Counted from the first letter of the stretch, positions 43,431 to 53,530 are shown. The stretch is 64,000 bases of DNA from Moritella sp. 5 (GCF_018219455.1 NZ_CP056122.1:2108001-2172000); one strand, 5' to 3'. Numbers and translations are program-made. Notes: generated from the sequence alone by a model not told the origin.

Positions 43431-45009
43431 AGTATTTTTGAAATTGATTAATTAAGCGTTGCATTGCTTCTAATCTGTTAACTAACTCATGAGTACTTTG
43501 AACAGATTCATTACTGGTTCTTGAAGTTGCTTCACTCAGTTGACCAATATGCTCAACATTACGTGAAATCTCATCGCTAACACTCGCTTGTTCTTCTACA
43601 GCGGAAGCTATCTGGTGACTGCTATCTGTGACTAATCTTAGTTTATTATTAATTTTAGCCAAATGTTCACCAGTTTCAGCGGCTTGATCGTTACATTGGC
43701 GTGATAGTTCTACGCCATGATCAACGGAATTAACTGCTTGATTAGCTGATTGCTGTAGTTTCCTTATCATTTGCTGGATCTCACCTGTTGATTCCTGCGT
43801 TTTTTTAGCTAAGGAACGCACTTCATCTGCAACGACTGCAAAACCACGACCTTGATCACCTGCACGTGCTGCTTCAATCGCAGCGTTTAGAGCTAATAGG
43901 TTGGTTTGATCTGCGATAGCACCAATCACATCTAGAATCGTTTCTATTTGTAGGCAGTCTTCTGACAACACATTGATGACTCGCTTTGAATTATCTAATT
44001 CCTGGTGTAATGAATGAACTGAATTGATCGTTGTTTCAACACTTTGCTGCCCTTCAGTTGACATTTCCTGTGCTTCAGAAGTCAATGATGATGCTTGTAC
44101 GGCACTTTCTGATATATTACGAACAGATAATGACATTTGTTCCATCGCAACACTGACCTGTTCTGTCGCCTCATTTTGTTGGCGCAGGTTTGTCTGTATT
44201 CGCTGGGTTTGGCTAAGCTCATTTTCAGCTGATTTTAGAATATCTGTCGATGTTTCACTTACTCTGCCGACAATAGCTCGTAGCTCTGATTGACGCATTT
44301 TTAAGGCTAATTCTATTGTTGAAAAGTCATCTTTCTTACCCGTATAAACATATTCCATTAACGGGTTATCGTATGCATCCTTAGCTAGTTTAGTTAAATG
44401 TTTAATTCTGCTTTGTGTGTACCAGATTATTAAAAATGAGCATAAGACAGCTGCTACTGTCGCTGTCGTTAACAAAGTGATACCTGAATTAAATAATTGT
44501 GCAGCTAAAAGCAACAGACTGAGACCTGCGAGGGCAAGCAACATTGTGTTTTGTTTCCAACGTAGGTCAAAAAGTGAGGGTACCTTACCTTTTTGCATTG
44601 ATTGATAAAGTTTTGACGCTCTGTTTACTGATTCCCGATCAGGTTTACTGCGAACTGATTGATATTCTATTACTTTATCTTGTGCGTCTTTAATTGGTGT
44701 GACAAAAGCGGATACCCAGTAATGATTACCATTTTTACAGCTGTTTTTTACTAATCCCATCCAGCTTTTGCCTGTGCCGATATATTGCCATAGTTGTTCA
44801 AAGGCTTGTTTGGGCATATCTGGATGACGGACTAAATTATGCGGTTGTCTGTACATCTCATCCGCTGTGTAGCCAGCAACATCAGCAAAATGTTGATTTG
44901 TGTGCGTGATGTTACTGTGCGGATCGGTTGTTGAAATAAGGTTTACTGATTCTGAGTAATCGACTTCATTGTTGTACTGCTTTGTTGTTGCTACTACTGA
45001 TACTGCCAT
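43429..45009 (-). CDS. Methyl-accepting chemotaxis protein with PAS domain (Aer-like)
   Basis: A 526-aa inner-membrane receptor. An N-terminal PAS domain (about 20-115, with [19 protein letters not shown] and [20 protein letters not shown]) resembles the Aer redox sensor. Two close hydrophobic segments follow at about 154-198. The signalling hairpin has [37 protein letters not shown]. It has no large periplasmic domain, so it senses from the cytoplasm, perhaps redox state through FAD. GGAGAG lies before the ATG. Its upstream DNA holds 10-bp direct repeats. Confidence 0.92.
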   Translation of the reverse strand: MAVSVVATTKQYNNEVDYSESVNLISTTDPHSNITHTNQHFADVAGYTADEMYRQPHNLVRHPDMPKQAFEQLWQYIGTGKSWMGLVKNSCKNGNHYWVSAFVTPIKDAQDKVIEYQSVRSKPDRESVNRASKLYQSMQKGKVPSLFDLRWKQNTMLLALAGLSLLLLAAQLFNSGITLLTTATVAAVLCSFLIIWYTQSRIKHLTKLAKDAYDNPLMEYVYTGKKDDFSTIELALKMRQSELRAIVGRVSETSTDILKSAENELSQTQRIQTNLRQQNEATEQVSVAMEQMSLSVRNISESAVQASSLTSEAQEMSTEGQQSVETTINSVHSLHQELDNSKRVINVLSEDCLQIETILDVIGAIADQTNLLALNAAIEAARAGDQGRGFAVVADEVRSLAKKTQESTGEIQQMIRKLQQSANQAVNSVDHGVELSRQCNDQAAETGEHLAKINNKLRLVTDSSHQIASAVEEQASVSDEISRNVEHIGQLSEATSRTSNESVQSTHELVNRLEAMQRLINQFQKY

Positions 45010-45421
45010 TATTCTCTCCGTATTACATCCAGTGTAAGGTGGTGTAAGTCAATGTAAGTTTATGTAATGTAAGGTAAAGAGTTAAGATAGCACTTAATTG
45101 GGTATCTTAGTTGTGTATTTGTAGGGTAATATAATTTATTTTTATTTTTATTTTATTATCAATTATTTATCGCTGATTTATTTAATGTTGAATTTCATAT
45201 TCAGGATGTTAAATTCTTCGTTTTGTCTATTTTTACAATCTGAGTTTCTTGTTGCGGACGCTTTGGCATTTACATTGGCTTAGTCTGCAGATCGCAGATA
45301 TAAAAAATCGAGTGAGATACCCATTGTTTTATAATGACGTTGCTCGACTTTAACGACAGGAGCTTTTATTCTTTAAATGATATTTAAATGGAAACACTTA
45401 AAAATTATTGAGGGGAATAAT
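45010..45421. other. Divergent region between chemoreceptor and hydrolase genes
   Basis: About 410 bp, very A+T-rich around 45125-45180. It holds the phased repeats listed separately and presumably two promoters. No gene is visible. Confidence 0.4.
45033..45072. repeat. Four phased 10-bp direct repeats (TGTAA)
   Basis: The units TGTAAGGTGG, TGTAAGTCAA, TGTAAGTTTA and TGTAATGTAA start exactly 10 bp apart, one helical turn, 24 to 63 bp upstream of the chemoreceptor ATG. They may be a regulator-binding array or a slippage product. Confidence 0.65.
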
Positions 45422-45964
45422 ATGAGAATCAATGTACAAGATACCGTATTTTGTTTAGTTGATGTTCAGGAAAGGCTTTTTCCACACATGAAAAATAAAG
45501 AAACTGTGGAAAAAAATCTAGTTACGTTAATTAAAGGCTTACAACTTAATAATGTGCCTTTGATTATTAATGAGCAGTATAAGAAAGGTCTCGGTGATAC
45601 CATCCCTGCGTTACAAACATTAGTTGAATCGGCACCTCATTTCGAAAAAACATCCTTTTCGTGCTGTGGTAATGAAGATACGTTGGCAGCGATTAAAAAT
45701 ACGGATAAAAAAGTGGTAATTGTTGCAGGAATAGAGACGCATGTTTGCGTATTACAAACGTGTTTAGATTTACTTGCTGAGGGGTTACAGCCTGTTCTTG
45801 TAACAGACTGTGTGAGCTCTCGTTCTAAATTGGATTCTAAAATGGCGATTGAACGATTAATTCAGGCGGGTGTTATACCAACAACGTATGAATCAATTCT
45901 ATTTGAACTGACAAAGAATGCTAAAAACCCAATCTTTAAAGAGATCAGTAAATTAGTTAAATAA
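45422..45964 (+). CDS. Isochorismatase-family cysteine hydrolase
   Basis: A 180-aa cytoplasmic hydrolase. The catalytic triad is Asp14 (CLVDVQERL), Lys76 (FEKTSFS) and Cys109 (GIETHVCV), with the cis-peptide before the Cys. It resembles YcaC-type members whose substrates are unknown, and it lacks the carrier domain of siderophore isochorismatases. The frame is open from 45377, but GGGG before the ATG at 45422 and family alignment favour the shorter start. Confidence 0.87.
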   Translation: MRINVQDTVFCLVDVQERLFPHMKNKETVEKNLVTLIKGLQLNNVPLIINEQYKKGLGDTIPALQTLVESAPHFEKTSFSCCGNEDTLAAIKNTDKKVVIVAGIETHVCVLQTCLDLLAEGLQPVLVTDCVSSRSKLDSKMAIERLIQAGVIPTTYESILFELTKNAKNPIFKEISKLVK

Positions 45965-46057
45965 ACATAGCGTAATAATACAAGCAAGTCTTAACATATT
46001 TATTCACGCGATTCGTTTAGCCGGAAGTGCTTGTCTCCGGCTCAATTTATCACCACG

Positions 46058-46245
46058 TTATTTGTTCTCTAGCTCTGTTAATTTCTTCAATCGTTCATGA
46101 AAAAACGCATAAAAGCATTTGACTCGCGCACTGTGTTTTGAATCTTTATAGTATACGAACCACATGGCTTTTTCTGATCTCGGGCCAACTCGTAATGATA
46201 CATGAGCGGCACCATTGGGGCGGTTATCGTGTTGGTTACGGGGGT
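46058..46245 (-). pseudogene. C-terminal remnant of a LysR-type regulator
   Basis: Read from the right, the DNA encodes about 60 residues ending in TTA-complement TAA at 46058-46060: AAHVSLRVGPRSEKAMWFVYYKD, then HSARVKCFYAFFHERLKKL. This matches the tail of the LysR substrate domain, whose last strand and helix contain WFVYHKD-like and FFxE-like motifs. No start or DNA-binding half remains, because the flippase gene begins where the rest should be. It is a rearrangement or deletion scar. Confidence 0.72.
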
Positions 46246-47529
46246 TTAGTTGAGACTTGGCTGGCGATAAATCGTGATGTTATAGCTTTTCAGTATTTGT
46301 CGTTCAACAACACTGGATAGAATGAACATCATCAAGTAACCACAACAAAGTGCCACAATAATGGCTACTACATTGTCAGTAAACTGATTGAATAGCTCGA
46401 ACGAAACGACCAAAGTGACGATACCACTGATGCGAATACACAGACTGTGCATGAAACGGCCATGTGCTTTTATGTAGCATAGTTGATAAGCATTAAGCAT
46501 AAGGAAGATGAAAAACATCGAAAAATGCAATAGGACAGGGATAGCACCGTCATATTCTGCTGGGAAAATTGTTAAAACTAACGTATTGCCAAACAGCAGC
46601 ATAATCGCGAAAAAGCTGCTACTTATAAGGGCTGATATCTTAAATATCCAATTACGAATAAGCTTAATTTGTTGATGGTCACCATTGCGCACACAAACCG
46701 CTAATTCGGGTAATACAAAACGGTAAATAGGAAAAACAAACAGTAATGTTAGATAGGTAAATACCGGTCGTACAACAACTTGGAAATCACCGAGTTCGTC
46801 AATACTAAAATGACGAATGGTGAGCAGTACGGTTATGTATATCATTAAAATACTTGCGCCCGCTTCTAAAGATGCGGTAAAACTCTTTTTTACAAAGCTG
46901 AGTAAGTTGGGATTAAGATGTTCACTCGATAATGGGCGTGTAGAAGTATCCTTACGACGATGTTTAAACATATAAACAACAATCGCGAGTGATGATAAGG
47001 TTAATCCTGAAAAGAGGGAAATAAGGGCGTCTAGGCCAAGTAGATAATAGCAAGTGAAGAACATGATCACATTGGCTAGGGGTTCTAGCCATACTACCTT
47101 ATTGGAAATATTATACAGCCGATACATAGCAATAAGATTGGTGAAATATACTTTTAACCCCATGCCAAATATGATACCAACCAACTGGTAATAACTTACT
47201 TCAATATGCAGTTGATGTTTAATATAAGGAATAACCAAACCCCAAGTGATCAATACCATGGTGATTAAACTATATCGGAAGATGTTAATAATATCGCGGT
47301 CATTTTGAGTTTGTGAATAAGTCACTACCATGGATGAGCGAAATCCAGTCATTAATATTAGCGATAAAGAAATGATATCAACGACACTATGAAAGAGGGC
47401 AAGGTCATCTTTTGGAATCCAGTGTGCCAACCAAACTTTAAAGCTAAAGCCGATAGCAATGCTAATTAATGTAACCCAAATGCCCTGGGTAAAAGCATTT
47501 TTAACGCGGTTTAATGATGTATTTTCCAT
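46246..47529 (-). CDS. Polysaccharide flippase-like membrane protein (MATE/Wzx type)
   Basis: A 427-aa protein with about 12 membrane segments and the N-terminal TQGIWVTLISIAIGFSFKVWLA typical of the oligosaccharide flippase (PST/MVF) family. It probably moves a lipid-linked sugar across the inner membrane, but no glycosyltransferase or polymerase gene is nearby. No ribosome site is clear before the ATG. Its stop abuts the LysR remnant. Confidence 0.78.
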   Translation of the reverse strand: MENTSLNRVKNAFTQGIWVTLISIAIGFSFKVWLAHWIPKDDLALFHSVVDIISLSLILMTGFRSSMVVTYSQTQNDRDIINIFRYSLITMVLITWGLVIPYIKHQLHIEVSYYQLVGIIFGMGLKVYFTNLIAMYRLYNISNKVVWLEPLANVIMFFTCYYLLGLDALISLFSGLTLSSLAIVVYMFKHRRKDTSTRPLSSEHLNPNLLSFVKKSFTASLEAGASILMIYITVLLTIRHFSIDELGDFQVVVRPVFTYLTLLFVFPIYRFVLPELAVCVRNGDHQQIKLIRNWIFKISALISSSFFAIMLLFGNTLVLTIFPAEYDGAIPVLLHFSMFFIFLMLNAYQLCYIKAHGRFMHSLCIRISGIVTLVVSFELFNQFTDNVVAIIVALCCGYLMMFILSSVVERQILKSYNITIYRQPSLN

Positions 47530-47728
47530 GGCAGCTATATTCGCGAATTAGTTTATATAAGCACTCGGAAGTGACGGTAGCTAATGATTGTAACGCAATT
47601 GAAAATCATTCGCAATTGCGTTGTTGTTCATGCATTGATTACAGGCTAGGTTATGCTGTTAACTTTTTGAGATATGTAGTAGTTTACTTTCAATAGTTTA
47701 TTTATGAATATTTTCGGAGCTAGGGTAT

Positions 47729-48358
47729 ATGGCGAGTATAATTTGTTTTGGTGATAGTATTACACGTGGTGAAAGTGATGCTGTGTATGGTGGTTGGGCA
47801 GACCGAATTAAAACGCGTTTAATTAAACAATTTATGGAAACGGGTAAAGATAAGGTAAGTGTCTTTAACATGGGCATTAGTGGTGAAACGACAAATGGTT
47901 TAATCCAACGCTTTCAACATGAGTTTCTGACCCGACAAGCCGTAGATAAACAAGATACCGTGCTGTTTGGGTATGGCGCTAATGATCTTGCTAAGCAAGA
48001 CGGTAACTACCTTGTTGATATTGAAACGTATATTGACAACTTACGCTGCTGTATTGAGTTTTCAATTGAGAAGGGAGCTGCTGTTGTTCTGATTAATGTC
48101 ACGCCAATTTCAGCCCTGCTTGATGGTATTCCGAATATAAATAACCGTATTCGCAATGATGAAACCATTTGTCGTTATAACCAAGCATTGTTGGCTTTGT
48201 CGGCGAAGTATAATGTCGATTTGATTGATGTTTACACGCCATTCAATGATCGTAAAGAAAGCTATTTAACAGCCGATGGATTACACCCAAATAACGCGGG
48301 ACATGAGTTGCTATATCAAGTAATAAGTTCGTCGTTGTTATCTAACCTTAATATTTAA
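47729..48358 (+). CDS. SGNH/GDSL hydrolase, cytoplasmic type
   Basis: A 209-aa esterase. Block I is CFGDSITRGE (Ser near 10), block II has the Gly in NMGISGETTNG, block III is GYGANDLAK, and block V DGLHPNNAGH holds the Asp and His. There is no signal peptide, unlike TesA. The substrate is unknown. AGGG is close before the ATG. It is not related to the SGNH gene at 10061 beyond the fold. Confidence 0.88.
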   Translation: MASIICFGDSITRGESDAVYGGWADRIKTRLIKQFMETGKDKVSVFNMGISGETTNGLIQRFQHEFLTRQAVDKQDTVLFGYGANDLAKQDGNYLVDIETYIDNLRCCIEFSIEKGAAVVLINVTPISALLDGIPNINNRIRNDETICRYNQALLALSAKYNVDLIDVYTPFNDRKESYLTADGLHPNNAGHELLYQVISSSLLSNLNI

Positions 48359-48544
48359 GCATTAAATAGGCATAAAGTGTTTGTGTAACATACATGGTTG
48401 CATGAATACTGACCTATTAGCCCTTAAGTGTTCGTTTTCTTAGGTTTTTTTTTGATCTACCCCTATTAACTCTGTTATTAATTTTGCAATATTCTTTGAA
48501 GCTCCTATGATGAAACTTCTCCTATTTAAGAAAAGCGAGCAATT

Positions 48545-48781
48545 ATGACTAACAATTATTCTGATACACTGTTTGAAGAAATGAAATTACTGGCTAAATT
48601 CCCAACAAAATCTCATTTAGAAGGTATTAAGGTTCATAATGAAGCAGGCCCCTCTGTTATTAGTGCTGCGAAATCACTTTTTGAAAAAGGGCTTATTACA
48701 CGAGACGACGGTGGGTATTTAACCGATAGCGGTATTGAAATAGCAGATCATCTACACCGAGTTTTAGCACCTTTAAGCTAA
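48545..48781 (+). CDS. TIGR02647-family small DNA-binding-like protein
   Basis: A 78-aa protein. It begins with the family's LFEEMKLLAKFPTKSHLEGIKVH, continues with a short helix (AKSLFEKGLITRDDGGYLT) that resembles a winged helix, and ends DHLHRVLAPL. The family is widespread in gammaproteobacteria and uncharacterised. The ribosome site is weak. It is probably a single gene. Confidence 0.8.
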   Translation: MTNNYSDTLFEEMKLLAKFPTKSHLEGIKVHNEAGPSVISAAKSLFEKGLITRDDGGYLTDSGIEIADHLHRVLAPLS

Positions 48782-48860
48782 ATCAATAATGCTATTATCT
48801 AAAGCAGTTAGCCGCTGTTATATAGGTTACTAACTGCAATTTTCCTACTGATTTACTGAT

Positions 48861-50402
48861 CTAAGCTGTTTCACATAATCGAGAGTCTTCAATATCAACG
48901 TCCGGTCGAGGGCTTAGTATCTGTGTGTTGTTGACCATATTACTAATGATTTCAACGCTTTCTTTTTTTATATCGTCACTATGCTGTGACGATGATAATA
49001 AATAGATATGATCTGACACCGTCTCAATGGCACTGACTAGCACTTCATTTTCAAGTTCAGTAAAAGCATCATCGATGTAGCTTGCTAGTTCTGTTAAGTC
49101 TGGTAACGCAGAGCGACAAGCCACAAGACCAACATGAATAGAGCCGTTGTAGCTATATAGCGTAATGTTCAGAGACATGCCCGGTGGTAGTACTGAAATT
49201 GGAAAGCACTTATCCATTTTAGCACCCTTCATATATAACGCTGTGCTTGGTCCTGGCACATTAGATATGAGTACATTGCCCATTGGCGGTAATATTGTAT
49301 CCAAGTGCAATAGTTCACTCGCAGCGGCGAGGCCTTGGCTTGCTAATGTATAACTCGTTAATGCTTCTTTGGTTAATAGTCTCGTTTCACTTTTCAATCT
49401 GACGCATGACTCTTTGACTGTCATCAAACGTTCAAGTGGATGCTCACCGGCATAAGCTAATTCGACTAAACTAATCGCTACTTGGTTGTTAGACACCTTG
49501 TCTGAAGCATCGCGTAAACTTATTGGCATTTGCGCTACTAATGGTTTTTTAAGTACCACGTTACGTGTTTTTAGGTAGTTATGGATAGCCATATCACAAA
49601 CAGTAACAACAACATCATTAATTGTGGCACCAGTTATGCGGCCAAGTGTTTTAACTCGTGAGAGTGACAGTGATGTCATTGCCGCACGACGAGCACGTTT
49701 TGGACTAACTGAAAATAGTGTTTTAGGTGCCATAAAAGGTGTCGGCATATCTGCTTTGTACATGCTTGCAGCTTGAAAAAGTAGTTTTGTGGTGAGTTTA
49801 GTCAATGATGGAATTGATTTCACATGGCTGGTAACAAGTTTCGAAGTATCAGATAGCAGTGACAATGCACTTTTTTCTGTTCTTGCTTTTTGTGGGTGAT
49901 CAATAGCCCAAAAGGCGGTCATTGGTGATTCTGGATTTTTGCTCAAATAAGCCATGATTAGTTGATTTGCTTTAGCACCATCAGTGAATGCATGGTGCAC
50001 TTTAACGTAGATCGCAAATTTGTTATCAGCTAAGCCGTCAATTAAAATCATTTCCCATAATGGACGACTACGATCGAGTAATGTTTCATGTTGGTGCTCA
50101 ACAAAACTGAGTAACTGATCTTCATTACCTGGCTGTGGCAGCATCGCGAAACGTACGTGATATGACAGATCGATGTCGTTATCTTTTTGCCAGAAATATT
50201 GACCCGTGATTTGTTTTTTTAGTTTTTGGTTAAATGGTTTTTTAATCTCTTGCTGTGACATTAAGTTATCGAATAGGTCTCGACTAAAGTTGCCAGAGTA
50301 ATTTTCTGGTGTTGAGAATATTTGTAATCCTGCTACGTGTTTTGGGCTAGTCACCGTTTCTGTGTATAAAAATCCCATATCAACTAACGAGAGTGCTTGC
50401 AT
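48861..50402 (-). CDS. Wax ester synthase/diacylglycerol acyltransferase (WS/DGAT), copy 1
   Basis: A 513-aa bifunctional acyltransferase that joins acyl-CoA to fatty alcohols or diacylglycerol. The active-site HHAFTDG is at 136-142 (fits HHxxxDG), followed by the second conserved block PLVAQMPISLRDASDKVSNNQ and by VLISNVPGP. It is complete. The paralogue at 59509 is about three-quarters identical by eye. An ATG two codons earlier (50408) is also possible; the paralogue begins at the Met used here. It sits alone. Confidence 0.9.
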   Translation of the reverse strand: MQALSLVDMGFLYTETVTSPKHVAGLQIFSTPENYSGNFSRDLFDNLMSQQEIKKPFNQKLKKQITGQYFWQKDNDIDLSYHVRFAMLPQPGNEDQLLSFVEHQHETLLDRSRPLWEMILIDGLADNKFAIYVKVHHAFTDGAKANQLIMAYLSKNPESPMTAFWAIDHPQKARTEKSALSLLSDTSKLVTSHVKSIPSLTKLTTKLLFQAASMYKADMPTPFMAPKTLFSVSPKRARRAAMTSLSLSRVKTLGRITGATINDVVVTVCDMAIHNYLKTRNVVLKKPLVAQMPISLRDASDKVSNNQVAISLVELAYAGEHPLERLMTVKESCVRLKSETRLLTKEALTSYTLASQGLAAASELLHLDTILPPMGNVLISNVPGPSTALYMKGAKMDKCFPISVLPPGMSLNITLYSYNGSIHVGLVACRSALPDLTELASYIDDAFTELENEVLVSAIETVSDHIYLLSSSQHSDDIKKESVEIISNMVNNTQILSPRPDVDIEDSRLCETA

Positions 50403-50981
50403 AGTCATTTTCTAATGTTCCTAATGTGATTGATAGATTACGCCCGATTAAGTCGTACCGCACATATCATCATAGTGTGATGTTATGACTTACTGTCACG
50501 GATGTTAAAGTTATATGTATAATACGCAGATACTCATAAAGAGATATGTCATTGTGACATAAATTTACGTAAATGAAATATTTTCACGATTTATTATAGT
50601 ACTTTAATTGCTTTTAACTTTTTGATTGTTAATGTTTTAATGTGTTTTTTAGATTCATGATTGAATGTTTGTAGCAGGTTTTTTGTTATTGGTGAAGGTA
50701 GATTGGCATAATGAACTGTATATATTTGTTAACGATTACATTGTTATCGGTAACTTTATTGGTGGCTAGATTTTAATGCTATTGAAGGATTTTAATAAAA
50801 TGATGTAAATTCTTTGATTATTTATTAATGGACTAAAAAATTGAAGTATTAATCAATTGTATAAATATTTATAATTTATTGAGATATTGACGTTTTTAAC
50901 CCCTTTGAGTAGTAAGCTGGGATTATTGTTAAACAGATGTGGTATTGTTTATTTCATTATTTATGGATATCACTAGGGTAT
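50403..50981. other. Non-coding, very A+T-rich region
   Basis: This region of about 580 bp is strongly A+T-rich. No gene, RNA or convincing operator was seen. It must hold the promoter of the WS/DGAT gene on its left. Confidence 0.4.
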
Positions 50982-51209
50982 ATGAGAGAAATATTAAGAA
51001 ATAAAATAATCGCCGTTTGTGAAAATAAAATAGAAAAAAAAGGGACGTATGTTGGCCTCTCATTTTATGCGTTCTTCGCGAACAAGAATGATGAACCAGC
51101 GTTATTAATGGAAGCTGCACAATGGTGGATCATGACGCATAAATTGGATCATTTTGAGAAAGCGGTGAAAATAAAAGCGTTGGTGGAATCAGAGGTGACT
51201 AACGAATGA
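50982..51209 (+). CDS. Small conserved-looking protein of unknown function
   Basis: A 75-aa soluble protein (CENKIEKKGTYVGLSFYAFFANKNDEPALLMEAAQWWIMTHK). The composition is protein-like and helical. AGGG lies 3 nt before the ATG at 50982; the frame is open further upstream but that part looks non-coding. The GNAT and nitrilase-like genes follow on the same strand after short gaps and could be co-transcribed. I recognise no domain. Confidence 0.6.
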   Translation: MREILRNKIIAVCENKIEKKGTYVGLSFYAFFANKNDEPALLMEAAQWWIMTHKLDHFEKAVKIKALVESEVTNE

Positions 51210-51255
51210 AGGCTGTTACGTATATCGAGGGAGATTATTAACATGGGGACGTTTC

Positions 51256-51693
51256 GTGACAAATATCAGAATGGCAAGGCTACAAGATTCAGATTCAATT
51301 AATGCACTATCTTTACATCTTGGTTACGAGATCGCTACGCAACTTGTTGCTGAAGAAAGACTTCAGTGTTTAATTGATTCATCGAATGATGACGTATGGG
51401 TATTTGAAGATGCGGGTATTATATTGGGTTGGATTCACGTCTATAAAGCGCATCGATTAGCGTCAGCGGCATTTTTTGAAATTGGTGGTTTAGTCGTTAC
51501 TCCTGAAGCAAGGAATAAAGGTATTGGCCGACAATTAGTAGAGTTTGCTTGCGAACAAGCTCAGAATCAGAATATAGCGTTAAGGGTTCGCTGTAATGCT
51601 AAGCGTCAAGATACACATGAGTTTTATGAAAGGATAGGTTTTATCTCGACTAAATCCCAGCATGTTTTCGAAATGTATTTAGGTGATGAGTAA
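51256..51693 (+). CDS. GNAT-family N-acetyltransferase
   Basis: A 145-aa GNAT protein with EIGGLVVTPEARNKGIGRQLVEF (motif A, acetyl-CoA loop RNKGIG) and AKRQDTHEFYERIGF (motif B). It starts at GTG with GGGG 7 nt upstream; an ATG five codons later is possible. The substrate is unknown. It is 30 bp before the nitrilase-family gene. Confidence 0.83.
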   Translation: MTNIRMARLQDSDSINALSLHLGYEIATQLVAEERLQCLIDSSNDDVWVFEDAGIILGWIHVYKAHRLASAAFFEIGGLVVTPEARNKGIGRQLVEFACEQAQNQNIALRVRCNAKRQDTHEFYERIGFISTKSQHVFEMYLGDE

Positions 51694-51723
51694 TGTTATT
51701 TATGGATCTATCAAGGAAGATTA

Positions 51724-52464
51724 ATGCAAAATATAAAAGTGGCTGTTGCGCAAATTGCTTCGGTTGACGGTAATGTAGCGGAAAATATAGCTGTTCATAT
51801 GAATGCTATTGAAAAAGCTGCATCTGTAGGTGTTTCATATATTGTATTTCCTGAGTTATCACTGACAGGTTACCTGCCTGAATGTGCCTCCAACCTTGCT
51901 TTTACTGTTGACGATAAGCGTCTTCAACCACTCATTGATATTGCAAAACTAAGCAAGATAACAATAGGGGTTGGTCTACCGTTGTTAACGACAGGACTGC
52001 CACATATTGGTTTAGCCATTATTTATCCAACAGGACGAGTAGAAAGCTACGCCAAAATGAATTTACACTCCGGTGAAGAGACGTATTTTTCAGTTGGCGA
52101 TAAGCGACATAGTTTTCAACTGAGTAATATAACGGTCGCTAATGCTATTTGTGCTGATACTAATCATATTGAACATGCTAAAGGGTGTGCAGCACTCGGT
52201 GCTGATGTATATATGGCGAGTGTGTTAATCACGGCGGGGGGTTATTACGCCGATACTCAGTTGATGAGCTGCTATGCTCGGGAGTTCAATATGCTCGTCG
52301 CAATGGCTAATCATAATAGGCCTACCGGTAATTGGGATCCTGTAGGCAAGAGTGCGATTTGGACAAAGTCTGGTCAACTTATTTGTGCTGATGAAAGTCA
52401 AAATGCACTTGTTATTGCTGAACGGAAGGGTAACGACTGGATAGGCCAAGTAATTAACCTTTAA
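51724..52464 (+). CDS. Carbon-nitrogen hydrolase (nitrilase superfamily)
   Basis: A 246-aa amidase-type enzyme. The catalytic triad is Glu44 (FPELSLTGY), Lys109 (YAKMNLHSGEE) and Cys141 (NAICADTNH). It probably hydrolyses an amide; the substrate is unknown. The usual C-x-D-x-R-x-P after the Cys is altered to CADTNHIE. Its stop overlaps the stop of the convergent phosphopantetheinyl transferase gene by 4 bp (TTAA). Confidence 0.85.
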   Translation: MQNIKVAVAQIASVDGNVAENIAVHMNAIEKAASVGVSYIVFPELSLTGYLPECASNLAFTVDDKRLQPLIDIAKLSKITIGVGLPLLTTGLPHIGLAIIYPTGRVESYAKMNLHSGEETYFSVGDKRHSFQLSNITVANAICADTNHIEHAKGCAALGADVYMASVLITAGGYYADTQLMSCYAREFNMLVAMANHNRPTGNWDPVGKSAIWTKSGQLICADESQNALVIAERKGNDWIGQVINL

Positions 52465-53294
52465 TCCATCATAGTGTTCACATCAGGGATAAAGCTTGTC
52501 GTTTCAGTTATTTTAATGAGTGGTATTGAATTAAAAAATCGCATTTTATAGTCTGCAGTTTGATTATTATTAGCAGCTCGAACTGACAAGGCGACTCGGT
52601 GAATGTTGTTGGGATAAAACAACCAACTACGCCAGATATTAGCATCGTCTACACGGTGAGCTGCAAAGCTTAATTTAATGTTTTCAATACAACTAACATT
52701 TACCTGCTGGTGGTTATCCGGTAGGGTGAAACTAAAGTCTTTCAACGGGATCGACAAGCCTAACCCCCACGCTTTGATGTAAGATTCTTTTAATGTCCAA
52801 TAATCAAAAAAACGACTCGCTTGCTGCGCTATAGGCTGAGTGAGTAAATCCTCGACCTCAACTTGAGAGAATGAGTGCTTCGCAATACTTAATACATCAC
52901 TTGTTCGGCTGGTATTTTCCACATCACAACCAATATCGTCATTAAGCATTACCGCGCAAATGATCATATTATCGGTGTGGCTGATATTAAAACGTAATGG
53001 CAGGGGTGGGTTAACAATCTCGGGTTTATCTTTTTCACCTTTGACAAATTTCCAGCCTGTGGGTGGCACATCAGCATAACGTGATAACAAATCACGGATA
53101 AAAGCGCGGGTGATTAATGCACTGTGGCGATCTTTTTCAAAACGAAATCGTTGCTGCTTTGCTGTTTCTTCTGGTGATAACAGGCGACTATAAGCACGTA
53201 ATAATTCAGGTTGTTGGATTCTTTTCGGGTCTACTGACCACAGGTGAATTTCATTCGTAGCTAATGTTAGTTGATCTGCTGATGTTGAAAGCAC
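52461..53294 (-). CDS. pfaE: Sfp-type 4'-phosphopantetheinyl transferase, PfaE-like
   Basis: A 277-aa cytoplasmic transferase that attaches phosphopantetheine from CoA to acyl carrier domains. Magnesium-binding motifs IGCDVE (121-126) and FFDYWTLKESYIKA (162-175), plus RFNISHTDN near 101, are intact. In Moritella and Shewanella the PfaE enzyme activates the tandem ACPs of the PfaA polyunsaturated fatty acid synthase, and in Moritella marina the pfaE gene lies apart from pfaABCD. That layout fits this window. It starts at GTG with GGA 7 nt upstream. A transferase for another synthase is the alternative. Confidence 0.78.
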   Translation of the reverse strand: MLSTSADQLTLATNEIHLWSVDPKRIQQPELLRAYSRLLSPEETAKQQRFRFEKDRHSALITRAFIRDLLSRYADVPPTGWKFVKGEKDKPEIVNPPLPLRFNISHTDNMIICAVMLNDDIGCDVENTSRTSDVLSIAKHSFSQVEVEDLLTQPIAQQASRFFDYWTLKESYIKAWGLGLSIPLKDFSFTLPDNHQQVNVSCIENIKLSFAAHRVDDANIWRSWLFYPNNIHRVALSVRAANNNQTADYKMRFFNSIPLIKITETTSFIPDVNTMMD

Positions 53295-53474
53295 TATTTA
53301 TTCCATTGAGTGACGTGATGTAATGTAAGCTCATTTAGCTATCTTATCATTATATAGAATGAACATAAATCAACCTTGATTCTGTGTTACTCCCAATGTT
53401 GGCAATATTTATCGTATTGCTGGACGTTGGCTTAATTAAATTAAGGCATGAGTAAAGGGAAGATAGAGAGAGTA

Positions 53475-53504
53475 GAGCTAAAAGCCATCAACAGCTTTTA
53501 GCTC
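53475..53504 (-). terminator. Terminator of the ECF operon
   Basis: GAGCTAAAAGC and GCTTTTAGCTC form an 11-bp stem with an 8-nt loop, 27 bp beyond the stop of the minus-strand EcfT gene, followed by a T/C-rich stretch on that strand. Confidence 0.78.
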
Positions 53505-53530
53505 GTCATTTTACCTAGAAAAAGTACCAG

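Noticed and set aside
46138-46320. 60-codon plus frame at the flippase end
   Set aside because: It is the antisense shadow of the LysR remnant and flippase end.
47514-47696. 60-codon plus frame upstream of the SGNH gene
   Set aside because: No ribosome site, and it overlaps the flippase start; composition not protein-like.
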